Assembly: GCF_050589645.1 (NCBI RefSeq)
Contig: NZ_JBNGOQ010000001.1
Span: 496,001-560,000 of the forward strand
Source of the DNA: JBNGOQ01 sp050589645
Lineage (GTDB): Bacteria > Bacteroidota > Bacteroidia > Flavobacteriales > Flavobacteriaceae
Length of the DNA: 64,000 nucleotides
Direction of reading: 5' to 3'
The notes beneath the pieces were generated by a model, which saw only the letters and a program-made list of their open reading frames with translations, was not told the DNA's origin and searched no databases. The position numbers and the translations under genes were made by a program. This document shows, one piece after another, positions 42,259 through 50,457 of the stretch; within the stretch, counting starts at the first letter, position 1, and each line of letters opens with the position of its first letter.

Positions 42259-43161
42259 CTAAAAGTAAATTTCCTGGGCTAGGCGAAAGGTATTGGCATG
42301 GGCTTCCACTATGTCTTTGATATTGGGCGAATACCCTCCTCCCATACTGCATTGTACAGGAATCTGGTGGGTATGGCAAGTGTTCAATACAAACCGGTCC
42401 CGCTCCCTGCACCCCGCTGTCGTCAGGGATAAGGTACCGAGTTTATCACTTGCGATAATGTCCACCCCGCACAGGTAAAAGACAAAATCGGGTCTTACCG
42501 TATCAATAAGTCGGGGCAAGGTGTTTTTGAGGAGGGAAAGATACTCGCGATCTCCCGTACTCTTTTGAAGTGCCAGATCTAGGTCCGATTTTTCCTTTTT
42601 GAAGGGATAGTTGCCTGCCCCGTGCATGGAAAAGGTGAAGACCGAGGGATCGTCCCGAAAGATTTCTGCCGTTCCATTGCCCTGATGTACATCCAGATCC
42701 ACGATCAGTATTTTATTGGCCAATCCCTTGGCCTGCAGATAGCGCGCCCCTATAGCCTGGTCATTGAGCATGCAAAAGGCCTCCCCATGGTCCGTATAAG
42801 CATGATGCGTGCCTCCGGCTATGTTCATGGCGATGCCGTGCTCCAAAGCAAATTCACAGCCTTTCATAGTGCCATCAGCGATGGTGCGTTCCCGTTCCAC
42901 GAGATCCTCTGTAAGCGGGAATCCTATTTTTCGGGCTTCCCGAGGTGGAATCTTTATGTTGAGCAGGTCATAGAAGTATTCCGGTTCATGTACAGCTACG
43001 ATGTACTTATCGTTGGGGATTTCGGGCTCAAAAAAGTTTTCCGGGCTACAAGACCCCTCATATAACAGTTGCTGTGGCAAGAGCTCGTACTTGATCATAG
43101 GGAACCGATGGCCCTCCGGTAACGGATGTTTGTAGATGGGATGATAGGCTATTTTGAGCAT
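42259..43161 (-). CDS. Histone-deacetylase-family (AcuC-like) amidohydrolase
   Basis: 300 residues, cytoplasmic. Zinc-dependent deacetylase fold with GGTHHAYTDHGEAFC (His119, His120), LIVDLDVHQGNGTAE (Asp155, Asp157, His159), CGVDIIASDKLG (Asp234) and GGGYSPN (Tyr277), so all catalytic and zinc positions are present. Bacterial members deacetylate proteins such as acetyl-CoA synthetase, polyamines or other amides. The first about 15 codons and the leader are repeated 125 bp upstream as a non-functional fragment (see repeat at 43097-43346). Confidence 0.93.
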   Translation of the reverse strand: MLKIAYHPIYKHPLPEGHRFPMIKYELLPQQLLYEGSCSPENFFEPEIPNDKYIVAVHEPEYFYDLLNIKIPPREARKIGFPLTEDLVERERTIADGTMKGCEFALEHGIAMNIAGGTHHAYTDHGEAFCMLNDQAIGARYLQAKGLANKILIVDLDVHQGNGTAEIFRDDPSVFTFSMHGAGNYPFKKEKSDLDLALQKSTGDREYLSLLKNTLPRLIDTVRPDFVFYLCGVDIIASDKLGTLSLTTAGCRERDRFVLNTCHTHQIPVQCSMGGGYSPNIKDIVEAHANTFRLAQEIYF

Positions 43162-43286
43162 GGATATTGTACACTATTTGTCAGGTCGAACGCAGTCGAA
43201 CCCTTGATTAATTTCAGGATTATAGTGAACGGATGTCCCACCGGTAACGGACGTTTGTAGATGGGATCATAGGCTATTTCGAACAT
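43149..43286 (-). pseudogene. Truncated copy of the HDAC-family gene 5' end
   Basis: A 45-codon frame starting MFEIAYDPIYKRPLPVGH, clearly matching MLKIAYHPIYKHPLPEGH of the downstream gene, then running on through duplicated leader sequence to a TAG that overlaps the true gene's start. It arises from the 125-bp tandem duplication. It could act as an upstream ORF that affects translation of the real gene, or be inert. Confidence 0.75.
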
Positions 43287-43303
43287 GGGTTTTGTACACT
43301 ATT

Positions 43304-43329
43304 TGTCAGGTCGAGCGCAGTCGAGACCT
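43304..43329 (+). repeat. 26-bp inverted repeat, left copy, flanking GIY-YIG gene
   Basis: The 26 bp at 43304-43329 are the exact reverse complement of 43667-43692. Core GAGCGCAGTCGAG within an imperfect palindrome GGTC...GACC. Its last base is part of the GIY-YIG stop codon. A diverged copy is at 43179-43204 in the tandem duplication. Confidence 0.9.
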
Positions 43330-43649
43330 TATTCATTTTCAGGATTGTAATTGGAATGTGTCGCGTTTCTACATTCCGCTAAAATTTGGAGCATATCATA
43401 TTGGCCATTGGCCAAGGCAAGTTTCTTCCTTGCACTCCAATTTTTTATCTTTTTTTCAAAGTATATCGCTTGGACCACGTCGTTGAACTCTTGATGAAAT
43501 ATGAGTTTTACGGGTCTTCGTTTGTAGGTAAAACAACTTTTAATTAGACCATTTTTGTGTTCCAAAAACCTTCTTGAGAGATTATTGGTAATACCGGTAT
43601 AGGTAAGTCCGTCCGCGCATTTAAGAATGTAGACATAATATAATTTCAT
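43329..43649 (-). CDS. Small GIY-YIG nuclease-fold protein (copy 1)
   Basis: 106 residues. GIY-YIG motif YYVYILKCADGLTYTGIT, then NNLSRRFLEHKNGL (Arg, His, Glu positions), FTYKRRPVKLIFHQEFND, and AIYFEKKIKNWSARKKLAL with the catalytic Glu. It is a minimal UvrC/URI-like domain of the kind widely scattered in Bacteroidota genomes. The last residues (HSNYNPENE) and stop lie in the flanking repeat. The coding region is bounded by 26-bp perfect inverted repeats 17 bp from the start and at the stop, so it looks like a cassette inserted beside the HDAC-family gene. Confidence 0.92.
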   Translation of the reverse strand: MKLYYVYILKCADGLTYTGITNNLSRRFLEHKNGLIKSCFTYKRRPVKLIFHQEFNDVVQAIYFEKKIKNWSARKKLALANGQYDMLQILAECRNATHSNYNPENE

Positions 43650-43666
43650 GGATGAACGCTATATGG

Positions 43667-43692
43667 AGGTCTCGACTGCGCTCGACCTGACA
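43667..43692 (-). repeat. 26-bp inverted repeat, right copy
   Basis: Exact reverse complement of 43304-43329. It ends 51 bp before the metG stop codon. Confidence 0.9.
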
Positions 43693-43743
43693 TTGTTCTG
43701 CTTTTGAAAACCTTTAAGGCTGCATATGGAGCTGGTTTGCCAA

Positions 43744-45834
43744 TCAACTAATGGTCTCCCCGTTGCCTACTGCATCTTCATCAGGGTTCACGAAGACCAA
43801 TTTGCCATCGCTGTTTTCGGTCATCAGAATCATGCCCTCACTTTCCACGCCTCGCAGCGCTCTTGGGGCCAAATTGACCAGCACGCTCACCTTTTTGCCT
43901 ACAATTTCCTCGGCGCTGAAACTTTCTGCGATACCCGAAACAATGGTCCTGGTGTCCAGGCCTGTGTCCACCTTCAGGACCAATAGCTTTTTGGTCTTGG
44001 GCATTTTCTCGGCTTCAACAATGGTGCCCACGCGGATATCCAGTTTGGAAAAATCATCAAAGGTAATGGTCTCTTTTTGTGGCATGATGGCTTTGTTTTC
44101 TGTTGCGTTTGCTTTTTTGGTGGCCTCCAATTTATCCAATTGGGCCTGTATTTCCTTGTCCTCGATCTTTCGGAATAGCAGTGACGCCTGCCCAATGTTG
44201 TGGCCGGAAGGGAGCAGGGTTTCACGACTGGAAACGTCATTCCAATCGGTCTCCTTATCCAGCGACGAAAGCTGGAGGATAGCGCTTAATTTTTTTGCCG
44301 TAAAGGGCAAAAAGGGTTCGCTCAAAACTGCTAGGGCCGAAACGATCTGCAGGGCCACGTACATAATGGTCCGGACCCGTTCCTCGTCTTGCTTGATCAC
44401 TTTCCAGGGTTCCTCATCGGCCAAGTATTTGTTGCCCAGCCGGGCCAGGTTCATGAGTTCCTGACTGGCTTCGCGAAAGCGATAGCGATCTAGGGATGCG
44501 GAAAGGGTCTGAGGGAACGTCCTAAGCTTGGCGAGTGTTGCTTGGTCTACTTCGTTAAAGGCGCCCGGTTCAGGAACCACCCCCTCGTAGTATTTGTTGG
44601 TAAGGACCACGACACGGTTCACAAAATTGCCGAAAATGGCCACCAGTTCATTGTTGTTTCGGGCCTGAAAGTCCTTCCAGGTAAAGTCGTTGTCCTTGGT
44701 CTCGGGAGCGTTTGCCGTGAGTGTATAGCGCAATACGTCCTGCATATCGGGAAATTCCACCAGATACTCGTGCAACCATACAGCCCAGTTTTTGGAGGTA
44801 GACAACTTGTTGCCCTCTAGGTTCAGGAATTCATTGGCGGGCACGTTTTCTGGCAAAATATAGTCGCCCATGGCCTTGAGGATACTGGGAAAGATAATGC
44901 AGTGGAACACAATATTGTCCTTTCCAATAAAATGGAGCAACTTGGTGTTCTTGTCCTTCCAATACGGTTCCCAATCCTTGCCCTCCCGCTCTGCCCATTC
45001 CTTGGTGGAGGAGACGTAACCGATAGGGGCATCGAACCAGACGTAGAGTACCTTGCCCTTGGCACTGGCAACAGGAACCGGAATACCCCAATCCAGATCA
45101 CGGGTGACTGCTCTGGGTTTTAGTCCGTCATCGATCCAAGATTTGCATTGTCCGTATACATTGGGTTTCCAGTCCGTCTTATGCTGTTCCAAGATCCAGT
45201 CCCTCAGAAAATCCTCATATCGATCTAGGGGCAAAAACCAATGCTTGGTTTCCTTTAAGGTGGGCAGTGTGCCCGTAAGGGTCGATTTTGGATGGATCAG
45301 ATCCGTGGCATTTAGGGAAGAGCCGCAATTTTCACACTGGTCGCCATAGGCTTCTTCATATCCACACCTTGGACAGGTTCCAATTACAAAGCGGTCTGCC
45401 AGGAACTGTTGGGCCTCGTCATCGTACAACTGCGCCGTGGTCTCCTCCAAAAAATCGCCCTGGCGATACATTTTTTTAAAGAAATCCGACGCGGTGGTAT
45501 GGTGTATCTTGGCCGAGGTACGGGAATAGTTGTCAAAGGAAATCCCAAAATCAACAAAGGATTTTTTTATGATACTGTGGTACTTATCTATGATTTCCTC
45601 GGGCGTAACACCCTCCTTTTTGGCCTTCATGGGAATGGCAACCCCATGTTCATCGCTACCACATACAAAGGCCACATCCCTATGGGTAAGGCGCAAATAG
45701 CGCACATAGATATCTGCCGGCACATATACACCTGCCAAATGGCCAATATGAATGGGCCCATTGGTGTAGGGAAGTGCGGCGGTGACGGTATACCTACTTC
45801 TTGTTTGGGAAGGGGCTTGAGGGTTCGTGGACAT
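43744..45834 (-). CDS. metG: Methionyl-tRNA synthetase
   Basis: 696 residues. Class I synthetase: AALPYTNGPIHIGHLAGVY carries HIGH, the zinc-knuckle insertion has CPRCGYEEAYGDQCENCG, and the KMSKS-type loop reads NKLSTSKN. After the anticodon-binding helical domain there is a C-terminal tRNA-binding (Trbp111/EMAP-II-like) domain (about 585-696, FSKLDIRVGTIVEAEKMPKT and VNLAPRALRGVESEGMIL), as in the dimeric bacterial form. Charges tRNA(Met). The GIY-YIG cassette lies downstream. Confidence 0.98.
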   Translation of the reverse strand: MSTNPQAPSQTRSRYTVTAALPYTNGPIHIGHLAGVYVPADIYVRYLRLTHRDVAFVCGSDEHGVAIPMKAKKEGVTPEEIIDKYHSIIKKSFVDFGISFDNYSRTSAKIHHTTASDFFKKMYRQGDFLEETTAQLYDDEAQQFLADRFVIGTCPRCGYEEAYGDQCENCGSSLNATDLIHPKSTLTGTLPTLKETKHWFLPLDRYEDFLRDWILEQHKTDWKPNVYGQCKSWIDDGLKPRAVTRDLDWGIPVPVASAKGKVLYVWFDAPIGYVSSTKEWAEREGKDWEPYWKDKNTKLLHFIGKDNIVFHCIIFPSILKAMGDYILPENVPANEFLNLEGNKLSTSKNWAVWLHEYLVEFPDMQDVLRYTLTANAPETKDNDFTWKDFQARNNNELVAIFGNFVNRVVVLTNKYYEGVVPEPGAFNEVDQATLAKLRTFPQTLSASLDRYRFREASQELMNLARLGNKYLADEEPWKVIKQDEERVRTIMYVALQIVSALAVLSEPFLPFTAKKLSAILQLSSLDKETDWNDVSSRETLLPSGHNIGQASLLFRKIEDKEIQAQLDKLEATKKANATENKAIMPQKETITFDDFSKLDIRVGTIVEAEKMPKTKKLLVLKVDTGLDTRTIVSGIAESFSAEEIVGKKVSVLVNLAPRALRGVESEGMILMTENSDGKLVFVNPDEDAVGNGETIS

Positions 45835-45904
45835 CTAAAATTTGTATTAGGGCACAAAAATACCAATTTTGGATAGAGTTATCCCAAGCCTTTATAAAAG
45901 AAAA

Positions 45905-45940
45905 ACCTTCGGAGTACTGAAATTTTCAGTACTGCCGAAG
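45905..45940 (-). terminator. Rho-independent terminator after the DUF1501 gene
   Basis: CCTTCGG...CCGAAGG with an inner GTACTGAA/TTCAGTAC stem makes a long hairpin; on the minus strand it is followed by TTTTTCTTTT. It ends the DUF1800-DUF1501 transcript. Confidence 0.88.
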
Positions 45941-45964
45941 GCTAAGTTGCATAGTGGGGCGTAA

Positions 45965-47656
45965 TTAAGCAACCATTACCGACTTGCTCATCTTCTGATC
46001 CTGAACCTGTATACGGTAAATGTACTTTCCTGTGGCCAACTGTGAGGACATCCTTTCCCTGATATTGATCTCAGTGGAACCTTCCAACATCATCTCGTTG
46101 AACACAGTACCTAGATTCTGTCCCAAAATGTTGAACAACTGAATGTCTACATGTGCGCTAAATGGCATTTCCAAATAAATATGTGGCGTTTCCGCAGTGG
46201 GATAAAAAGGCCTGTGCACAATGGCGTTCAACAGTTCCGGATTGGCTTCCGGGTCTCCAGGAGTAGGCAATGTAGGCTCCCCATCGCTATACACGATATC
46301 GGGGAAATCCACACCGCTACAGTTAAATCCTAGGTTAACTGGCGCATAGGGGTGGTTAAGCAAATGCTGTTCTACCAACGGAATGGGGACACATAACCAT
46401 TCTGCCATAACCGTGGCGTACAGGTCCCTAAAATCCATAGTGTATTCCAAGTTGCCTCGGCCATTGGGGCTATCCAGCGAAGGATGATCTCCAACAAAGG
46501 CACTTCCATTTAAACCGGAACCAAAGAATAGGGTAGGAGCCGCTTTTCCATGGTCCGTACCGTTGGAACCGTTTTCGAAAATCCTTCTTCCGAATTCGGA
46601 AAAGGTCATACTCAATACATTATCATCCTGTTCCGTAAAGGCAAGGTCTTCATAGAAGTTGTTCACGGCGACGGATAAATTGGTCATTAAACGTTCATGG
46701 GCCAAGGGCTGATTTCCGTGGGTATCAAAACCACCCATAGAGATCATATAGACCTTGGTGCCCAGGTTTCCTTTGATCAAGCGAGCCAACAGTGCCAATT
46801 GTCTGGCAAAATTGTTCTCCTGATACTCTACCTGGTTCTGACCACGCTCATAAGCCTCGTGGATTTTACCGGCATATTCATAAGTGGTGTTTGCCACCCC
46901 TCTGAGGAACTTCAATTGGTCCCCATACATACAGCCGTTGAACAAGGCATCGTCCAAGCCGTATACCACACCATCTTCCGCAATTTGTTCCAATTGATCG
47001 ATATTGTTGGTCACAAAAGCGTAATTGGTTTCTTCACCCTGGAATACCAAGCTTCCGAAATTACCAATCTGAATAGCGGCCGGTGCTGGTGGTGGATTTA
47101 AAAGGTAGTCTGGGAAGCACTGTTCAAAGTGCCTACCCATCCATCCTGTATTGAGCCCGGATTCACCGGTAGTGGTCAAATCCGTATTGGCAAAAATATC
47201 AGAGCCGGTAAAGTGAGATAAACTTTGGCCTTCATAACCTACACCATGCACTGCCTTGAACTGGCCATCGCCCCAAAGAGGCTCCAAGGCCGTCATATAG
47301 GAAGGTACACCGTATTCATCGGTCAACTGCAACACCTTACTTTCCGGGATATAGATATTGGGTCGGGCGTTGCGATAGGTATCGTACTGTTCCATGGGAA
47401 TGACCGTACTAAGGCCATCATTACCGCCCGATAGGCGGATTAGGATCAAAATATTATCGGTTTCCGCATCTGCTATCGCAGCGGTAAGTGGTGATGGGGC
47501 GGATGCGGTGAGCATATTACTGCCCAACATCATGGAACCTGATCCGGCAATTCCCAATGCCTGAAGAAAGGAACGTCTGCTCCAATACTTGTGTTCCATA
47601 TCATGGCCTTCATCATTCTTGCCAAGATTTGCGGGTATATGGTGATTGTTGCACAT
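45965..47656 (-). CDS. DUF1501 protein with Tat-like signal and T9SS C-terminal sorting domain
   Basis: 563 residues. Near the N-terminus WSRRSFLQALGIAGSG resembles a twin-arginine signal. The DUF1501 core includes ILILIRLSGGNDGLSTVIPM, FTGSDIFANT, NLSVAVNNFYEDLAFTEQ, SMTFSEFGRRIFENGSNGTD and HGKAAPTLFFGSGLNGS, a sulfatase/alkaline-phosphatase-like layout. The last 80 residues form a type A T9SS sorting domain: HIYLEMPFSAHVDIQLFNIL, GQNLGTVF, and the final TGKYIYRIQV with KMSKSVMVA. So the protein should be exported and then secreted or attached at the surface. DUF1501/DUF1800 pairs are known in many bacteria; role unknown. Confidence 0.92.
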   Translation of the reverse strand: MCNNHHIPANLGKNDEGHDMEHKYWSRRSFLQALGIAGSGSMMLGSNMLTASAPSPLTAAIADAETDNILILIRLSGGNDGLSTVIPMEQYDTYRNARPNIYIPESKVLQLTDEYGVPSYMTALEPLWGDGQFKAVHGVGYEGQSLSHFTGSDIFANTDLTTTGESGLNTGWMGRHFEQCFPDYLLNPPPAPAAIQIGNFGSLVFQGEETNYAFVTNNIDQLEQIAEDGVVYGLDDALFNGCMYGDQLKFLRGVANTTYEYAGKIHEAYERGQNQVEYQENNFARQLALLARLIKGNLGTKVYMISMGGFDTHGNQPLAHERLMTNLSVAVNNFYEDLAFTEQDDNVLSMTFSEFGRRIFENGSNGTDHGKAAPTLFFGSGLNGSAFVGDHPSLDSPNGRGNLEYTMDFRDLYATVMAEWLCVPIPLVEQHLLNHPYAPVNLGFNCSGVDFPDIVYSDGEPTLPTPGDPEANPELLNAIVHRPFYPTAETPHIYLEMPFSAHVDIQLFNILGQNLGTVFNEMMLEGSTEINIRERMSSQLATGKYIYRIQVQDQKMSKSVMVA

Positions 47657-47667
47657 AATCGTAGGTT

Positions 47668-49176
47668 TTATTTTAATTGAAATTCTGGTTGTCTTGCGAT
47701 ATGCTGGAGTAGGAGATAAACCTGAAAAGGAACCTCCGGGCTAATGGAAAGCATCCATAGAGACAATCCTCCAGGAATATAATCGGGGCTGTAGTATTCT
47801 TGAATAACCCCTTCGGCCTCCGCAAAGGCGGAAAGTGCGTTCGCAAACTCGTCATCGTGGATTCCCTTGGGCAGGAGCCTATTGAGAATGGCCCTGGTCA
47901 CAATTTCGGGGTTACTGGTATTGCTATCGGCAGGATCAACCGCGTTTACGGCAAAAGTCCTGAACTGTTCCGGATTGTTTTGATAGAAGCCTTCGATCAG
48001 AATTTCAATGGAGAGCCATCTACCAATAATAAAATTGGTGTTGATCCAACTCCTATCGCGCTGCCAACCGGCAACGTCAAACGGGTCAAAAAGATTTTGG
48101 CTCAACAACCTACTGGCATCGATAACATTGAGCATTACGCTGTCGTCATAAGAAAAACTAGTTTCCTTAATAACGTTCAGGTAAAAATCGAACGGACTCT
48201 TGATGATTACACCAATGGCCTCATCATCAAAGAAGTGCTGACTTTTAAAAAGTTGGCTCAGTACCGGTGCAATTTCAAAATTGTTGGCCACAAAAGTGCT
48301 GGCCAATTGCTGTATGATCGTTTCGGCATTCCCCGCATCATCCGAAGAATCGGGATGTACGAAGAACTCATATAACTTTTTACAAATGAAACGACCGATC
48401 TCATTGGGCCTTTCATTGAATAGGATATCCATAACATCGTCATAGCCCCAATTTCCGGTCTGGCCCAGAATGGTCTTGGAACCGGCATCAAAGGCCGTGG
48501 CATCAAAGGCTACCGGGCTACACCCGATTTCCCCACGATTGACATAGCCCGATAGGGCCCTAGCCGTTTCAATGATGTCTTGTTCTGTATAGGCATTGCC
48601 TTCCCCTAGCGTAAAGAGCTCGTAAAGCTCCCTGGCGTAGTTTTCATTGGGGTTGTTTCCGTTGTTATAGGCACCGTCCAAATAATAGAGCATGGCACTG
48701 GTTAGTCCCATTTCGCTCACAAAGGTCTTAAAGTTCCCGATGGCATGCCGTTGTAGGGTATTGGTATAATAGTATAAGAAGGAGTTACAGTTGTAAATGT
48801 CCACTTCCGTTACCAAATGGTTGCTCCAGAAAAAACTTAAGCGATCTCTAAGATTGCCACCGATCAAGGCATTGGTATAGGCAATTCTCCAATCCTGCAG
48901 TTGCTGGTTTCTCAGCTGCCTGGCGGCGTCCTCGTCGGCAGGATAGTTGTTGTCATTCCAATCTGCCCAAACAGGGGCGGGCAAAGGGGCTAAGTTTAGG
49001 GCCTCGTTGATCAGATTGTCCACTAAGGTATCGGCCGTTTGGCCAACCGCTAGGTTTATGGTGTCCACAGAAGCACTAAATCCAAGTCTTCTATACAAAT
49101 GGGCGGCCCGTTGTTGGTCCAAGGGAACGGTGTAGGGCGCCAGAGTTGAAGTATTACAATTGATGAAATATTCCAT
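47668..49176 (-). CDS. DUF1800 protein
   Basis: 502 residues. DUF1800 marks: AAHLYRRLGFSASVDTINLA, SFFWSNHLVTEVDI, NENYARELYELFTLGEGNAY (the conserved NxNYARELLEL-type motif), DIIETARALSGY and GWGYDDVMDIL-like segment, then FDVAGWQRDRSWINTNFIIG. No clear signal peptide (starts MEYFINCNTSTLAPYT), which contrasts with its partner and suggests it stays cytoplasmic or uses a non-standard route. Stop-to-start distance to DUF1501 is 11 bp. Confidence 0.92.
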   Translation of the reverse strand: MEYFINCNTSTLAPYTVPLDQQRAAHLYRRLGFSASVDTINLAVGQTADTLVDNLINEALNLAPLPAPVWADWNDNNYPADEDAARQLRNQQLQDWRIAYTNALIGGNLRDRLSFFWSNHLVTEVDIYNCNSFLYYYTNTLQRHAIGNFKTFVSEMGLTSAMLYYLDGAYNNGNNPNENYARELYELFTLGEGNAYTEQDIIETARALSGYVNRGEIGCSPVAFDATAFDAGSKTILGQTGNWGYDDVMDILFNERPNEIGRFICKKLYEFFVHPDSSDDAGNAETIIQQLASTFVANNFEIAPVLSQLFKSQHFFDDEAIGVIIKSPFDFYLNVIKETSFSYDDSVMLNVIDASRLLSQNLFDPFDVAGWQRDRSWINTNFIIGRWLSIEILIEGFYQNNPEQFRTFAVNAVDPADSNTSNPEIVTRAILNRLLPKGIHDDEFANALSAFAEAEGVIQEYYSPDYIPGGLSLWMLSISPEVPFQVYLLLQHIARQPEFQLK

Positions 49177-49381
49177 AGTCTATGGTGCGTTATTTATAGG
49201 TTCATAGTATTAGGGGCAACTATTAAACTATTACTAAACGTTTCAATACTTGGGATAGTATGTAAATCCCCGTATTTTCGATGTCTGTCAGACGCCAATT
49301 TACAATCTTGTGGTCAATAGACCGATGAAATGTTAAATTTTTCGATGAAATGCAAAGATTTTTAAGATTTTAAGGAAATCC

Positions 49382-49741
49382 ATGGGGAAACACAATGAAT
49401 TTGGAAAAAAAGGCGAGGAATTGGCGGTCCGTTTCCTTACTGAAAAGGGCTATCTGATAAAATGCACCAATTACAGATACCTAAAAGCAGAAATAGATAT
49501 CATAGCGGAAAAAGGGGATATTTTGGCCGTAGTTGAGGTAAAATCAAGGAGTTCCACATTATTTGAGCACATTGCGGAAACGGTAACCAAGGCAAAAATT
49601 AAGCGATTGGTCATGGCGGCAGATTATTATGTGCTAACGCACGATTTGGATCGGGAAGTGCGTTTTGATATTATAACGATCCGCAAGGACAAGGGGTCCT
49701 TTGAAATAGAACACTTGGAAAATGCTTTCTATCATTTTTAA
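49382..49741 (+). CDS. YraN/UPF0102-family endonuclease-fold protein
   Basis: 119 residues. Restriction-endonuclease-like fold: GKKGEELAVRFLTEKGYLIK, NYRYLKAEIDIIAEKGDILA with the Glu-Asp catalytic pair, and VVEVKSRSSTLF (ExK). UPF0102 members are often near DNA processing genes; their target is not known. Start ATG at 49382. 205 bp divergent from the DUF1800 gene. Confidence 0.93.
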   Translation: MGKHNEFGKKGEELAVRFLTEKGYLIKCTNYRYLKAEIDIIAEKGDILAVVEVKSRSSTLFEHIAETVTKAKIKRLVMAADYYVLTHDLDREVRFDIITIRKDKGSFEIEHLENAFYHF

Positions 49742-49744
49742 ATA

Positions 49745-49776
49745 TTTGTTTTATTTGTAACAAATTGTTATTTTTG
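49745..49776 (+). promoter_or_regulatory. Bacteroidota-type promoter of the ACT-domain gene
   Basis: TTTG (49745-49748), a 20-bp spacer and TATTTTTG (49769-49776) match TTTG-N19/20-TAnnTTTG, 16 bp before the ATG. It lies directly after the YraN stop, so the ACT-domain gene need not depend on read-through. Confidence 0.75.
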
Positions 49777-49792
49777 TTTCAAACACACGGCT

Positions 49793-50452
49793 ATGAAAAC
49801 CATCTCCTCTGTTGTAGAACAGTACATCAAAAAGAAACCTTTTTTACAGAGTGCCTTGGCGCAAGGTATCATTAACCTGACTTCCCTTTCCAGGATCGTA
49901 AGACCCGAGATCGAAGAAGAATTGGGAAAGGACATTCGAAACGGGGCCATTGTCATGGCGCTGAAACGCTTGTCCGATGATCTGGAGTTCAGGGCTACGC
50001 ACAAAATTATCAAGGTGTTGAAGAATATTGGGGAGATTACCGTGCGTTCCTCGCTCTCGGATTATACTTTTTTGGCCTCGGACACCATCTTATCACAGCA
50101 GGCCCAACTTCTGGAGGAAGTAAATGCCAACCAAGATGTGTTTTATACCTCCTCGCGGGGGGTGAACGAGATCAACATAGTGATCAGCAACAGTTTGGAC
50201 GATACCGTAGAGACCCTTTTTAAGAAGGAAAAGTGCACACAAAAAGCGGAAAATCTTTCTTCCATTACCGTTAAATTACCGGCAGAGAACGTATCGGTAC
50301 CCGGTATCTACTATTTTATCTTTCAGCGTTTGGCCTGGGAAGGCATTGTATTGTACGAGGTGATATCCACTACAAACGAGTTTACCATTTTGGTCAATGA
50401 TGAGCAGGTAGATATCGCCTTCCGCACTATCAAGGATTTGAAGACGCTCTAG
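49793..50452 (+). CDS. ACT-domain protein resembling an aspartokinase regulatory part
   Basis: 219 residues, cytoplasmic. The N-terminal half is helical (TISSVVEQYIKKKPFLQSAL, IINLTSLSRIVRPEIEEELG) and resembles a small HTH-like region; the C-terminal half (about 140-219) has ACT-type beta-alpha units: ITVKLPAENVSVPGIYYFIF, LAWEGIVLYEVISTTNEFTI, VNDEQVDIAFRTIKDL. Proteins of this shape in Flavobacteria are sometimes named aspartate kinase, but the kinase domain is absent. A ligand-sensing regulator (amino acid) is likely. Ends 5 bp from the opposing TlpA-like gene. Confidence 0.8.
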   Translation: MKTISSVVEQYIKKKPFLQSALAQGIINLTSLSRIVRPEIEEELGKDIRNGAIVMALKRLSDDLEFRATHKIIKVLKNIGEITVRSSLSDYTFLASDTILSQQAQLLEEVNANQDVFYTSSRGVNEINIVISNSLDDTVETLFKKEKCTQKAENLSSITVKLPAENVSVPGIYYFIFQRLAWEGIVLYEVISTTNEFTILVNDEQVDIAFRTIKDLKTL

Positions 50453-50457
50453 GCAGC

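Larger units (their letters stand above)
43097..43346. repeat. Tandem duplication, period 125 bp, covering the HDAC-family gene start
   Basis: 43097-43221 and 43222-43346 are diverged copies in the same orientation. Anchors: ATAG at 43097/43222, CCGGTAACGG at 43116/43241, the start codon at 43161/43286, and TGTCAGGTCGA at 43179/43304. Copy 1 carries the functional start; copy 2 carries a similar start that runs into a stop. Confidence 0.9.

Noticed and set aside
43751..44464. 237-codon plus-strand frame opposite metG
   Set aside because: Antisense of the conserved methionyl-tRNA synthetase gene.
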